This document shows positions 16,622 to 24,254 of a stretch of 64,000 nt of DNA, one piece after another. How positions within the stretch are numbered: position 1 is the stretch's first letter; each line of letters opens with the position of its first letter. The translations under genes were made by a program, and so were the position numbers. The notes under the pieces were generated by a model that did no database searches, was not told where the DNA came from, and saw only the letters and a list, made by a program, of their open reading frames with translations. The DNA is taken from contig NZ_JAHRGL010000013.1 of NCBI RefSeq assembly GCF_019097855.1, positions 1-64,000 on the forward strand, given 5' to 3'. Source of the DNA: Geopseudomonas aromaticivorans (lineage in GTDB: Bacteria; Pseudomonadota; Gammaproteobacteria; Pseudomonadales; Pseudomonadaceae).

Positions 16622-17863
16622 TCACTTGGCGCCGGCCGGGCCGCTGCCGATCTGCCAGACATAGGGCGGTTCGCTGCCGTTGACTTCCCAGTCACCGATG
16701 ATGCGCTCCTTGTAGATCAGCGGGTTGTGCGAGGCGGCAGTGCGCGCGTTGCGCCAGTGGCGGTCGAGCTGCTTGAGTTCGCTGGTGGCGGAGGCGCCGA
16801 GGGCGTTGAACAGGTCGCTGGCGGCGCGCAGGACCAGTTCGGCGATCACCACCTGGGCCTGAGCCGACTCCAGCTCGGCGGCGACGTTGGCGGCGTGCTC
16901 GGCCTGGGCGTCATGGCCGAAGTGGCTCTCGTAGGCGCGCTGGGCCGCGCCGGCGGCCCGCACGGCGGCGGCTTCGGCGGCATACACCTGGGCCGAGGCC
17001 TTGCCGATCACCTGCAGCACCTGGGCGTCCTGGCTGACCCGCGGGGCGTTGCCGGTGCTGAAGATGCGCGTGCGCTGGCGCACCTCATGGCTGAAGTCGC
17101 GCAGGGCGCCGCGGCCGCTGCCGGCCAGCACGGCGAGCAGTACCAGCTGGTACAGCGCGGTCTGGTATTTGAAGCGGCTGGCGAAGTCGATGAGGTTCTC
17201 CTCCTCGACCACCGCGTTGTCGAACACCGAGGTGCCGCTGCCGGTGGTGCGCTGGCCGAAGCCGTCCCAGTCGTCGCTGTGGCGCACGCCGCTCTGTCGC
17301 GTGCTGACGGCGGCGATCACGTCGGTGCCGTTGTCGTCGCGCTGGGCGTAGACGTCGATCCAGTCGGCGAAGATGCTGCCGGTGCTGTAGTACTTGGTGC
17401 CGTTGACCAGCCATTTGCCGTCCTTGCGGCTGACGCGGGTGCCGACTTCGCCGATCTTCACCGCGCCGACCTCGGTCCAGGCGTTGCCGACCAGCTCGCC
17501 GGCGACGAAGCGCTGGAACCATTTGTCCTGCGGCGCGCTGGCATGGGCATTGAGGCGGTCCTCGACGAAGGCGACGTGGCCGCGCAGCGCCTGCGGCACG
17601 CTGGAGTCGGCCTCCGCCAGTTCGATCAGCAGTTGCACCAGCTGCGGCAGCGAGGCGCCGGCGCCGCCGTATTCCACCGGCACGCGCACGGCGCCGAAGC
17701 CGGCTTCCTTCAGCCACTTGATCTGCTCATAGGGCAGGCTGCGGGTGCGCTCGCGTTCGAGGGCGCCTTCGCCGATACGCGCAAAGATAGGTCGGAAGCG
17801 CTCGGCCAGGCGTTCGTAGTCGGTGCCGGTGGAGAGGGGCTGCAGCTGTTGCTGGGCGGTCAT
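16622..17863 (-). CDS. DszC/SfnB-like FMN-dependent oxidoreductase (acyl-CoA-dehydrogenase fold)
   Basis: This 413-residue member of the acyl-CoA-dehydrogenase superfamily shows FGAVRVPVEYGGAGASLPQ, the NGTKYYSTGSIFADWID segment, GFGQRTTGSGTSVFDN and the C-terminal DRHWRNARTAASHNP, a pattern shared with SfnB at 14255 and with DszC-like monooxygenases. It is divergent from sfnF, and each gene has its own sigma-54 promoter. The ATG at 17863 has AGGAGT in front. An in-frame ATG at 17935 overlaps the predicted -12 element and cannot be the start if that promoter is right. Likely role: oxygenation of an organosulfur substrate with FMNH2 from SfnF or SfnE. Confidence 0.84.
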   Translation of the reverse strand: MTAQQQLQPLSTGTDYERLAERFRPIFARIGEGALERERTRSLPYEQIKWLKEAGFGAVRVPVEYGGAGASLPQLVQLLIELAEADSSVPQALRGHVAFVEDRLNAHASAPQDKWFQRFVAGELVGNAWTEVGAVKIGEVGTRVSRKDGKWLVNGTKYYSTGSIFADWIDVYAQRDDNGTDVIAAVSTRQSGVRHSDDWDGFGQRTTGSGTSVFDNAVVEEENLIDFASRFKYQTALYQLVLLAVLAGSGRGALRDFSHEVRQRTRIFSTGNAPRVSQDAQVLQVIGKASAQVYAAEAAAVRAAGAAQRAYESHFGHDAQAEHAANVAAELESAQAQVVIAELVLRAASDLFNALGASATSELKQLDRHWRNARTAASHNPLIYKERIIGDWEVNGSEPPYVWQIGSGPAGAK

Positions 17864-17930
17864 GGGGTGACTCCTGTAGACGGTTGAAACGAAGCGGTCC
17901 GGGCGACCGCGAATCCGTGACAGGGGATAT

Positions 17931-17946
17931 TGCACAGGCCGTGCCG
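17931..17946 (-). promoter_or_regulatory. Sigma-54 promoter of the SfnB-like gene
   Basis: On the minus strand CGGCAC-GGCCT-GTGCA, with GG and GC pairs exactly 10 bp apart. It has one mismatch in each element (C for T at -26, G for T in the -12 box). The position, 68 bp before the preferred start codon, decides between two candidate starts. Confidence 0.62.
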
Positions 17947-18016
17947 ACTGGCTCGAAGCCAGGTTTCATGCGGGCTGCCGCCCGGTGGCGAGGATGGCGC
18001 CGTGTTCCGCACGGCG

Positions 18017-18134
18017 CAACTTGTTGGCCGGCTGTTGCCGAATGAACAGTTGGCCGGCGCCGCTGGCCGTCCGCCGTGAGCGGCTCGCTGGCGTGTCAAC
18101 TGTTGGCCCGGCAACAGTGGTTCAACAGGTTGCC
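18017..18134. promoter_or_regulatory. Cluster of putative SfnR sites between the divergent sfnB-like and sfnF genes
   Basis: Six related elements stand in 118 bp: CAACTTGTTG (18017-18026), GCTGTTGCC (18031-18039), GAACAGTTGG (18044-18053), TCAACTGTTGG (18096-18106), GCAACAGTGG (18111-18120) and TTCAACAGGTTGCC (18121-18134). They lie between the two outward-facing sigma-54 promoters, so one activator bound here could serve both. Confidence 0.65.
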
Positions 18135-18201
18135 CGGGCCGCGACAGCGCCGGAAGTTGTCATAGATATTTAACTCATTGATTTTAAAGCATATTTAAGG
18201 A

Positions 18202-18217
18202 TGGCACGGTTGCTGCT
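18202..18217 (+). promoter_or_regulatory. Sigma-54 promoter of sfnFG
   Basis: TGGCAC-GGTTG-CTGCT with GG and GC pairs 10 bp apart, 52 bp before the sfnF start. It follows an AT-rich stretch (18150-18200) as is common between enhancer and promoter. Confidence 0.78.
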
Positions 18218-18268
18218 CTAGGTCTCTTGCGGGTGCCGCTTCGGCGCCCTCGGCAACGAGGCTGAGCG

Positions 18269-18835
18269 ATGAGCAAGAAACTGAAAGTGGTCGCGGTGTC
18301 CGGCAGCGTGCAGCAGCCGTCGCGCACCCTGGTGCTGGTCAAGGCGCTGCTGGCGCAACTGGAGCAGGCACTGCCGATCGAGGTACGCCTGATCGAGCTG
18401 CGCGAAATCGGTCCGCAGTTCGCCGGGGTGCTCAAGCGCGAGCAGCTGCCGCAGACCGTGCGTGACGACCTGCTGGCCATCGAGAGCGCCGACCTGCTGA
18501 TCGCCGCCAGCCCGGTCTACCGCGCCTCCTACACCGGCCTGTTCAAGCACCTGTTCGACTTTGTCGATCACCAGGCGCTGGAGGGCGTGCCGGTGCTGCT
18601 CGCCGCCACCGGCGGCAGCGACCGCCATGCGCTGGCCATCGACCACCAGCTGCGCCCGCTGTTCGCCTTCTTCCAGGCGCAGACCCTGCCGATCGGCGTG
18701 TATGGCGCCGAAACCGATTTCGACAACTACAGCATCGCCAACCCGGCGCTGCACGAACGCATCGCGCTCGCCGTCGAGCGAGCCCTGCCGTCCCTTGCCT
18801 TGCGTGCACACCCGGCCCGCCTCGGCGTGGCCTGA
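18269..18835 (+). CDS. sfnF: NADH-dependent FMN reductase SfnF
   Basis: The 188-residue flavodoxin-like reductase of the MsuE/SsuE type shows VVAVSGSVQQPSRT for the phosphate loop, then LLIAASPVYRASYTGLFKHL and LLAATGGSDRHALAIDHQLRPLF split along the fold, the hallmarks of this family. It reduces FMN with NAD(P)H and hands FMNH2 to two-component monooxygenases. It precedes sfnG by 42 bp, the same order as the sfnFG operon known from P. putida DS1, and both are driven by the sigma-54 promoter at 18202. SfnE at 29330 is a close paralogue. Confidence 0.9.
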   Translation: MSKKLKVVAVSGSVQQPSRTLVLVKALLAQLEQALPIEVRLIELREIGPQFAGVLKREQLPQTVRDDLLAIESADLLIAASPVYRASYTGLFKHLFDFVDHQALEGVPVLLAATGGSDRHALAIDHQLRPLFAFFQAQTLPIGVYGAETDFDNYSIANPALHERIALAVERALPSLALRAHPARLGVA

Positions 18836-18877
18836 TCCCAGCCATTCCCTTACTGCCTTCCGATACGGAGAAACAAC

Positions 18878-19966
18878 ATGAGCCAGAACGACATCAAATT
18901 CGCCTACTGGGTACCCAACGTCAGCGGCGGCCTGGTGGTCAGCAAGATCGAGCAGCGCACCCACTGGGACATCGACTACAACCGCAAGCTGGCGCAGATC
19001 GCCGAGAACGCCGGCTTCGAGTACGCGCTGTCGCAGATCCGCTTCACCGCCGGCTATGGCGCCGAATACCAGCACGAGTCGGTGGCCATCAGCCACGCGT
19101 TGCTGGCTTCCACCGACAAGCTGCGGGTGATCGCCGCCATCCTGCCCGGCCCGTGGCATCCGGCCGTGCTGGCCAAGCAGATTTCCACCATCTCCCACCT
19201 CACCAATGGCCGGATCGCGGTGAACATCGTCTCCGGCTGGTTCCGCGGCGAATTCACCGCCATCGGCGAGCAGTGGCTGGAGCACGACGAGCGCTATCGT
19301 CGTTCGGAAGAGTTCATCGACGTGCTCAGGGGCATCTGGACCCAGGACGACTTCACCTACAAGGGCGACTTCTACCGCTTCCACAACTACAGCCTGAAGC
19401 CCAAGCCGCTGCAGACTCCGGAGATCTTCCAGGGCGGCAGCTCGCGCGCCGCGCGCGACATGGCTTCGCGTGCTTCCGACTGGTACTTCACCAACGGCAA
19501 CACCGTCGAGGGCATCAAGGCCCAGGTCGACGACATCCGCGCCAAGGCCGCCGCCAACAACCATCAGGTCAAGGTCGGCGTGAACGCCTTCATCATCGCC
19601 CGCGACACCGAGGAAGAGGCCAAGGCAGTGCTGGCCGAGATCATCGCCAAGGCCGACTTCGATGCGGTCAACGCCTTCGGTCATGAGGTCAAGCAGGCCG
19701 GCGCGGCCAGTCCGGAAGGCGACGGCAACTGGGCCAAGTCCACCTTCGAGGACCTGGTGCAGTACAACGACGGCTTCAAGACCAACCTGATCGGCACCCC
19801 GCAGCAGATCGCCGAGCGCATCGTCGCCCTCAAGGATGTCGGCGTTGACCTGATCCTCAGCGGTTTCCTGCACTTCCAGGAAGAAGTCGCCTACTTCGGC
19901 GAGAAGGTGCTGCCGCTGGTGCGCGAGCTGGAAGCCCAGCGCGCCGCTGCGAAAGCCGCGGCGTAA
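18878..19966 (+). CDS. sfnG: FMNH2-dependent dimethyl sulfone monooxygenase SfnG
   Basis: This 362-residue bacterial-luciferase-fold monooxygenase shows IKFAYWVPNVSGGLVVS at the N-terminus, GRIAVNIVSGWFRGEF near residues 110-125, and GGSSRAARDMASRASDWYFTNG typical of SfnG. SfnG cleaves dimethyl sulfone to methanesulfinate and formaldehyde with FMNH2 and oxygen. It is the second gene of the sfnFG operon. An acyl-CoA-synthetase-like gene follows after 10 bp and the LivGHM transporter after that, which suggests that a transporter has been joined to this sulfone pathway. AGAAACA precedes the ATG as a weak ribosome site. Confidence 0.92.
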   Translation: MSQNDIKFAYWVPNVSGGLVVSKIEQRTHWDIDYNRKLAQIAENAGFEYALSQIRFTAGYGAEYQHESVAISHALLASTDKLRVIAAILPGPWHPAVLAKQISTISHLTNGRIAVNIVSGWFRGEFTAIGEQWLEHDERYRRSEEFIDVLRGIWTQDDFTYKGDFYRFHNYSLKPKPLQTPEIFQGGSSRAARDMASRASDWYFTNGNTVEGIKAQVDDIRAKAAANNHQVKVGVNAFIIARDTEEEAKAVLAEIIAKADFDAVNAFGHEVKQAGAASPEGDGNWAKSTFEDLVQYNDGFKTNLIGTPQQIAERIVALKDVGVDLILSGFLHFQEEVAYFGEKVLPLVRELEAQRAAAKAAA

Positions 19967-19976
19967 GGGGCAGGCC

Positions 19977-21134
19977 ATGGTTCGGTTCGCGGACAGCGGG
20001 ACGAGCAGCCCCGCCACCCTGCCCGAGTGGCTGCAGCAGCAGGCGCGCCAGCAGGGCGTGGGCATCGCCCTGCGCCACAAGCGCCTGGGCGTCTGGCAGG
20101 TGCGCAGCTGGGCGCAGGTCGCCGCCGAGGTGATCGCCTTGGCCGGCGCCCTGCAGGTGCGCGGCTTCGCCGAAGGCGCGACCCTGGCGATCCTCAGCCG
20201 GCCGCGTCCCGAGGCGCTGCTGGCGGCGCTGGCCGCGCAGTGGCTGGGCGGGGTGGCGGCACTGTTCGATCCGCTGGAGGCGGCGGGCGATCAGCTCGAG
20301 CTGCTGCGCGAACTGCAACCGGAGTTCGTCTTCGCCGAGGGCCTGGAGGAGCTGCAGCGCCTCAAGGCCGCGGCGCTGGCGCCGCGCCTGGCGTTCTACG
20401 CCGACGGCCGCGGGATGGAAGAGGGCGAGGGCGGGGCGCAGGCCTATGCCCGCCTGCTCGCCGAGGACGCGGCGGTGCCAGCGCAGCCGCAGGCGCATGC
20501 CGAGCGCAGCGCTTTCGCCTTCTACCGGCGCGGCGCCGACGGCGGCCGCGAGCAGCAGCGCATCAGCCATGCCGAACTGCTGCAGGAAGGCCAGCGGCTG
20601 GTGCGCGTCGAGCAGCTCGATGCCGACGAGGAAGCCCTTGCGGCGCGCGCCTTCGCCGCCGGTGGCCAGGCGCGCTACCTGCTGGCGCCCTGGCTGATCG
20701 CGGGCTTTCGCCTGAACTTCCCGGAGAACCTGGCCACCCGCGACAACGACCGCCGCGAGCTGGGACCGACCCTGGTGGCCGGCACCCGCGAGACCTACGG
20801 GCGGCTCTACGAGCTGGCGCTGGCTCGCCTGCCGCAACCGGGCACGCTGCAGCGCCGGCTGGTGGACTGGGCGCTGGCGCGCCGTTCCGGCCTGCTGCGC
20901 CGCACCCTCGGTCACGCGCTGGTGCGCCGGCCGCTGCGCGACGTGCTGGGCTTCTCGCGCACCCACGCGCCGCTTTTGGTCGGTGAGCCGCTGGCCGAGG
21001 AGGCGCAGCAGTTCTTTGCCGAGCTGGGCATCGCGGTGCGCACCTGGCCCGATCCGGCGCAATGGCACAGCACGCCGAGCCGGCCGATCCGGGCCGTCAG
21101 CGGCTGGATCGACGACGGCGCCCAACCGGCCTGA
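19977..21134 (+). CDS. Degenerate acyl-CoA-synthetase-like protein (probable pseudoenzyme)
   Basis: The 385-residue product follows the N-terminal plan of the long-chain AMP-forming ligases that accompany HAAT transporters: TLPEWLQQQARQQGVGIALR, AQVAAEVIALAGALQVRGF, LAILSRPRPEALLAALAAQW, then RLNFPENLATRDNDRRELGP. The ATP-binding P-loop, normally TSGTTGxPKG, is replaced by RRGADGGREQQ; the YGxTE motif is absent, and the C-terminal lid domain is missing (such ligases have about 600 residues). It therefore should not adenylate acids. The frame is fully open with codon use like its neighbours, which argues for a kept protein with a non-catalytic role, not simple decay. It is tightly spaced between sfnG and livG. 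Confidence 0.7.
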   Translation: MVRFADSGTSSPATLPEWLQQQARQQGVGIALRHKRLGVWQVRSWAQVAAEVIALAGALQVRGFAEGATLAILSRPRPEALLAALAAQWLGGVAALFDPLEAAGDQLELLRELQPEFVFAEGLEELQRLKAAALAPRLAFYADGRGMEEGEGGAQAYARLLAEDAAVPAQPQAHAERSAFAFYRRGADGGREQQRISHAELLQEGQRLVRVEQLDADEEALAARAFAAGGQARYLLAPWLIAGFRLNFPENLATRDNDRRELGPTLVAGTRETYGRLYELALARLPQPGTLQRRLVDWALARRSGLLRRTLGHALVRRPLRDVLGFSRTHAPLLVGEPLAEEAQQFFAELGIAVRTWPDPAQWHSTPSRPIRAVSGWIDDGAQPA

Positions 21135-21149
21135 CGAGGAGAAAACCCC

Positions 21150-21920
21150 ATGTCGCAACCACTGCTCGAGCTGGAAAACATTTCCCTGTCGTTCAAGGGC
21201 GTCAAGGCGATCAGCGATATCGGCTTCGCCGTGGCCCCGGGCGAGATCTGCGCGCTGATCGGCCCCAACGGCGCGGGCAAGAGTTCGCTTTTGAACATAA
21301 TCAATGGTGTATATCGGCCGCAGTCCGGCCTGATTCGTTTCGACCGGGTCGAACAGGCGCGCATGCGCCCGCACGCCGCCGCCGAGCTGGGCATCGCCCG
21401 CACCTTCCAGAACATCGCGTTGTTCAAGGGCATGAGCGTGCTCGACAACGTGCTCACCGGGCGCAACCTCAAGCGCCGCAGCAGCTGGCTCGAGCAGGCG
21501 CTGCGCGTCGGCCGGGCGAGCCGCGAAGACGACCGCCAGCGCGCGGCGGCCGAGCGGGTGATCGAGTTCCTGCGCATCCAGCCGTGGCGCGACGCCATCG
21601 TCGGCCGGCTGCCCTACGGCCTGCAGAAGCGTGTGGAACTGGCCCGTGCGCTGGCCGCCGAGCCGCGCCTGCTGCTGCTCGACGAGCCGATGGCGGGGAT
21701 GAATGCCGAGGAGAAGGCCGAGATGAGCCGCTTCATCGTCGAGGTCAACCGCGAGTTCGGCACCACGGTGGTGCTGATCGAGCACGACATCGGCGTGGTG
21801 ATGGGCATTTCCGACCACGTGGTGGTGCTCGACTACGGCCGCAAGATCGGCGACGGCCCTCCGGCCGAAGTGCGCCGCAATCCCGAGGTGATCGCCGCCT
21901 ACCTGGGCACGCGGCACTAG
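21150..21920 (+). CDS. LivG-type ABC transporter ATP-binding protein
   Basis: The 256-residue ATPase has Walker A GPNGAGKSS, a Q-loop region ARTFQNIALFKGMSVLDN, a divergent signature LPYGLQKRVELARAL (family norm LSYGQQR) and Walker B LLLLDEPMAGMN, with the switch EHDIGVVMGISD. The lengthened linker RRSSWLEQALRVGRASREDD and the AGMN motif mark LivG instead of LivF. It belongs with livH, livM and the binding protein downstream; the partner LivF ATPase is most likely the orphan at 2487-3263. It starts 15 bp after the ligase-like gene with GAGGAG as ribosome site. Confidence 0.9.
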   Translation: MSQPLLELENISLSFKGVKAISDIGFAVAPGEICALIGPNGAGKSSLLNIINGVYRPQSGLIRFDRVEQARMRPHAAAELGIARTFQNIALFKGMSVLDNVLTGRNLKRRSSWLEQALRVGRASREDDRQRAAAERVIEFLRIQPWRDAIVGRLPYGLQKRVELARALAAEPRLLLLDEPMAGMNAEEKAEMSRFIVEVNREFGTTVVLIEHDIGVVMGISDHVVVLDYGRKIGDGPPAEVRRNPEVIAAYLGTRH

Positions 21921-21924
21921 GGAA

Positions 21925-22020
21925 GTAGGGTGGGAAACTCGCGCAGCGATTTCCCACGGGGTGGCCATCCACGGGGTGGCCATCCACCACCACGGTGGGC
22001 AAGGCTGCGCCGTTGCCCAC
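21925..22020. repeat. Palindromic repeat element with a 15-bp tandem duplication
   Basis: Two stem-loops flank a duplicated segment. The first is GTGGGAAA/TTTCCCAC (21930-21957), the second GTGGGCAA/TTGCCCAC (21995-22020). Between them ACGGGGTGGCCATCC occurs twice in perfect tandem (21956-21970 and 21971-21985). The left border GTAGGGTGGG equals that of the element at 2283. It lies inside the transporter operon between livG and livH and may affect the relative expression of ATPase and permeases. Confidence 0.7.
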
Positions 22021-22104
22021 CCGACAAGACCCGCAATCGACAACGACCGCCTGCATGCAGGCGGCCAGGGGCGGCTTGCGCCCGCAACCGGCAGGAATCG
22101 CAAC

Positions 22105-22986
22105 ATGGAATTCTTCTTCGAAGTGCTGATCGGCGGGCTGCTGGCGGGGGTGATGTACTCGCTGGTCGCCATCGGCTTCGTGCTGATCTACAAGGCCTCG
22201 GGCGTGTTCAACTTCGCCCAGGGCGCGATGGTGCTGTTCGCCGCGCTGACCTTCGTCAGTTTGCAGGAGCGCGGCGTGCCGTTCTGGCTGGCCTTCCTCA
22301 TCACCCTGGCGGCGATGGTGGTGCTGGCGCTGCTGATCGAGCGCGCGGTGCTGCGCCCGCTGGTCAACCGCTCGCCGATCACCCTGTTCATGGCCACCCT
22401 CGGCCTGTCCTACATGATCGAGGGCTTCGCCCAGGCGCTGTGGGGCGCGCAGGTGCACGGCCTGGAGCTAGGCATCAGCGACGCGCCGCTGGAGGTCGGC
22501 GGCCTGCTGCTGTCGCAGTTCGACCTGTTCGCCGCCGGCACCGCCGCCGCGCTGGTGGCGCTGCTCTCGCTGCTGTTCAGCAAGACCCGCATCGGCCTGT
22601 CGCTGCGCGCGGTGGCCGACGACCCGCTGGCCGCGCTGGCGGTGGGTATTCGCCTGCAGCGCATCTGGGCGGTGGTGTGGGCGGTGGCCGGCTTCGTCGG
22701 CCTGGTCGCCGGGCTGTTGTGGGGCGCGCGCCTCGGCGTGCAGTTCTCGCTGTCCCTGGTGGTGCTCAAGGCGCTGCCGGTGCTGATCATCGGCGGCTTC
22801 ACCTCGATCGGCGGCGCCATCGTCGGCGGGCTGATCGTCGGCGCCGCGGAAAAGCTCGCCGAGGTCTATCTCGGCCCCTTCGTCGGCGGCGGCATCGAGA
22901 ACTGGTTCCCCTATGTGCTGGCCATGCTGTTCCTGCTGGTGCGTCCGGCTGGGCTGTTCGGCGAGCGCGCCATCGAGCGCGTCTAA
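22105..22986 (+). CDS. LivH-type ABC transporter permease
   Basis: This 293-residue permease has about eight hydrophobic segments and the family N-terminus, EVLIGGLLAGVMYSLVAIGF followed by VLIYKASGVFNFAQGAM, and the late GGFTSIGGAIVGGLIVGAAEKLAE segment. It would form the membrane channel with LivM. The ATG at 22105 follows GCAGGAA. Upstream is a repeat-bearing gap of 184 bp, so the permease may be translated from a long operon message or from its own promoter. Confidence 0.9.
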   Translation: MEFFFEVLIGGLLAGVMYSLVAIGFVLIYKASGVFNFAQGAMVLFAALTFVSLQERGVPFWLAFLITLAAMVVLALLIERAVLRPLVNRSPITLFMATLGLSYMIEGFAQALWGAQVHGLELGISDAPLEVGGLLLSQFDLFAAGTAAALVALLSLLFSKTRIGLSLRAVADDPLAALAVGIRLQRIWAVVWAVAGFVGLVAGLLWGARLGVQFSLSLVVLKALPVLIIGGFTSIGGAIVGGLIVGAAEKLAEVYLGPFVGGGIENWFPYVLAMLFLLVRPAGLFGERAIERV

Positions 22987-22998
22987 GGAGATCGCACC

Positions 22999-24066
22999 AT
23001 GCTCTATCAACAAGCCGGCCAGTTCAGCACCCGTTATGCCGACGACCGCCGCCTGTTCCGCCTGCGCCAGGACCGCCTCGGCCTGGCCCTGCTGCTGGCC
23101 TTCGCCTTCGGCGCGGTGCCGTTTCTCGGCAACGACTACTGGTTCAGCGCCATCCTGATTCCGTTCCTGGTGCTGTCGCTGGCCGGGTTGGGGCTGAACC
23201 TGCTGACCGGCTATGCCGGCCAGTTGTCGCTCGGTTCGGCGGCGTTCATGGCGGTGGGCGCCTTCGCTGCCTACAACTTCGAACTGCGCGTGCCGGGCCT
23301 ACCGCTGCTGGCCAGCCTCGTGCTCGGCGGCGTGGTCGCCGGGCTGGTGGCGCTGCTGTTCGGCCTGCCCAGCCTGCGCATCAAGGGCTTCTACCTGATC
23401 GTCTCGACCCTGGCGGCGCAGTTCTTCGTGCAGTGGGCGCTGACCAAGTTCGGCTGGTTCTCCAACGACAACGCCTCGGGGGTGATCAGCGCGCCGAAGC
23501 TGGAGATCCTCGGCGCCGACTTCGCCTCGCCGGCCGGGCGCTACCTGCTGACCCTCGGCGTGGTGGTGGCGCTGTTCTGGCTGGGCCACAACCTGGTGCG
23601 CAGCGAGCTGGGGCGCAACTGGATGGCGGTGCGCGACATGGACACCGCCGCCGCGGTGATCGGCATCCCGCTGGCGAAGACCAAGCTGCTGGCCTTCGCC
23701 ATCAGCGGCTTCTTCCTCGGCGTCGCCGGCTCGCTGTGGGCCTTCACCTACCTGGGCACCGTGGAGCCGCACGGCTTCGATCTCAACCGCTCGTTCCAGG
23801 TGCTGTTCATCATCATCATCGGCGGCCTGGGGAGCATCCTCGGCAACTTCCTCGGCGCCGCCTTCATCGTGCTGTTCCCGCTGCTGCTGTCGAACCTCGC
23901 CGGCCTGCTGCCGGCCGGGCTGATCGACGCCGGGCAGCTGGAGAACCTGCAGAAGATGGTGTTCGGCGCGCTGATCATCGCCTTCCTGATCAAGGAACCC
24001 GAGGGGCTCGCGCGCCTCTGGCAACGCCTGCGCGAGCGCGCCCGAGTGTGGCCGCTGCGCTACTGA
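22999..24066 (+). CDS. LivM-type ABC transporter permease
   Basis: This 355-residue permease carries the LivM core, LAGLGLNLLTGYAGQLSLGSAAFMAVGAF and later FFLGVAGSLWAFTYLGTVEP, with about nine membrane segments, ending in a cytoplasmic KEPEGLARLWQR segment normal for this family. An N-terminal extension of about 30 hydrophilic residues (QFSTRYADDRRLFRLRQDR) precedes the first helix. The start is 12 bp after the livH stop with AAGGAG as ribosome site, so the two permeases are translated together. Confidence 0.9.
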   Translation: MLYQQAGQFSTRYADDRRLFRLRQDRLGLALLLAFAFGAVPFLGNDYWFSAILIPFLVLSLAGLGLNLLTGYAGQLSLGSAAFMAVGAFAAYNFELRVPGLPLLASLVLGGVVAGLVALLFGLPSLRIKGFYLIVSTLAAQFFVQWALTKFGWFSNDNASGVISAPKLEILGADFASPAGRYLLTLGVVVALFWLGHNLVRSELGRNWMAVRDMDTAAAVIGIPLAKTKLLAFAISGFFLGVAGSLWAFTYLGTVEPHGFDLNRSFQVLFIIIIGGLGSILGNFLGAAFIVLFPLLLSNLAGLLPAGLIDAGQLENLQKMVFGALIIAFLIKEPEGLARLWQRLRERARVWPLRY

Positions 24067-24094
24067 GCCCTCAGGGAAATGCTGAAAAGTCGTC

Positions 24095-24156
24095 ATTCCC
24101 GCGCAGGCGGGAATCCAGAGGGTCCGTAGCACCAGGGCTCCCGCCTACGCGGGAGC
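24095..24156. repeat. Paired palindromes of the ATTCCCGC-GCGGGAAT type
   Basis: ATTCCCGC-GCAG-GCGGGAAT (24095-24114) and GCTCCCGC-CTAC-GCGGGAGC (24137-24156) are two perfect 8-bp stems with 4-base loops. The flanks AAATGCTGAAAAGTCG and GCGACAAGTGGCATTTCAG are partly inverted copies, so the whole unit of about 24075-24185 may be a small MITE-like element. It sits between livM and the binding-protein gene. Confidence 0.68.
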
Positions 24157-24254
24157 GGCGACAAGTGGCATTTCAGGGCTTCCCTAGAACTTCCAAGCAC
24201 TACCGGACGCCGGTCCGGCCCCCGACTTCCCTCATTTCGACAAGGATAATCACG

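Noticed and set aside
19857-22172. A 771-codon open frame on the minus strand opposite the ligase-like gene, livG and part of livH
   Set aside because: It is a high-GC shadow: the plus-strand frames have clear families and ribosome sites, while the minus translation has only Gly/Arg/Gln-rich low-complexity sequence.
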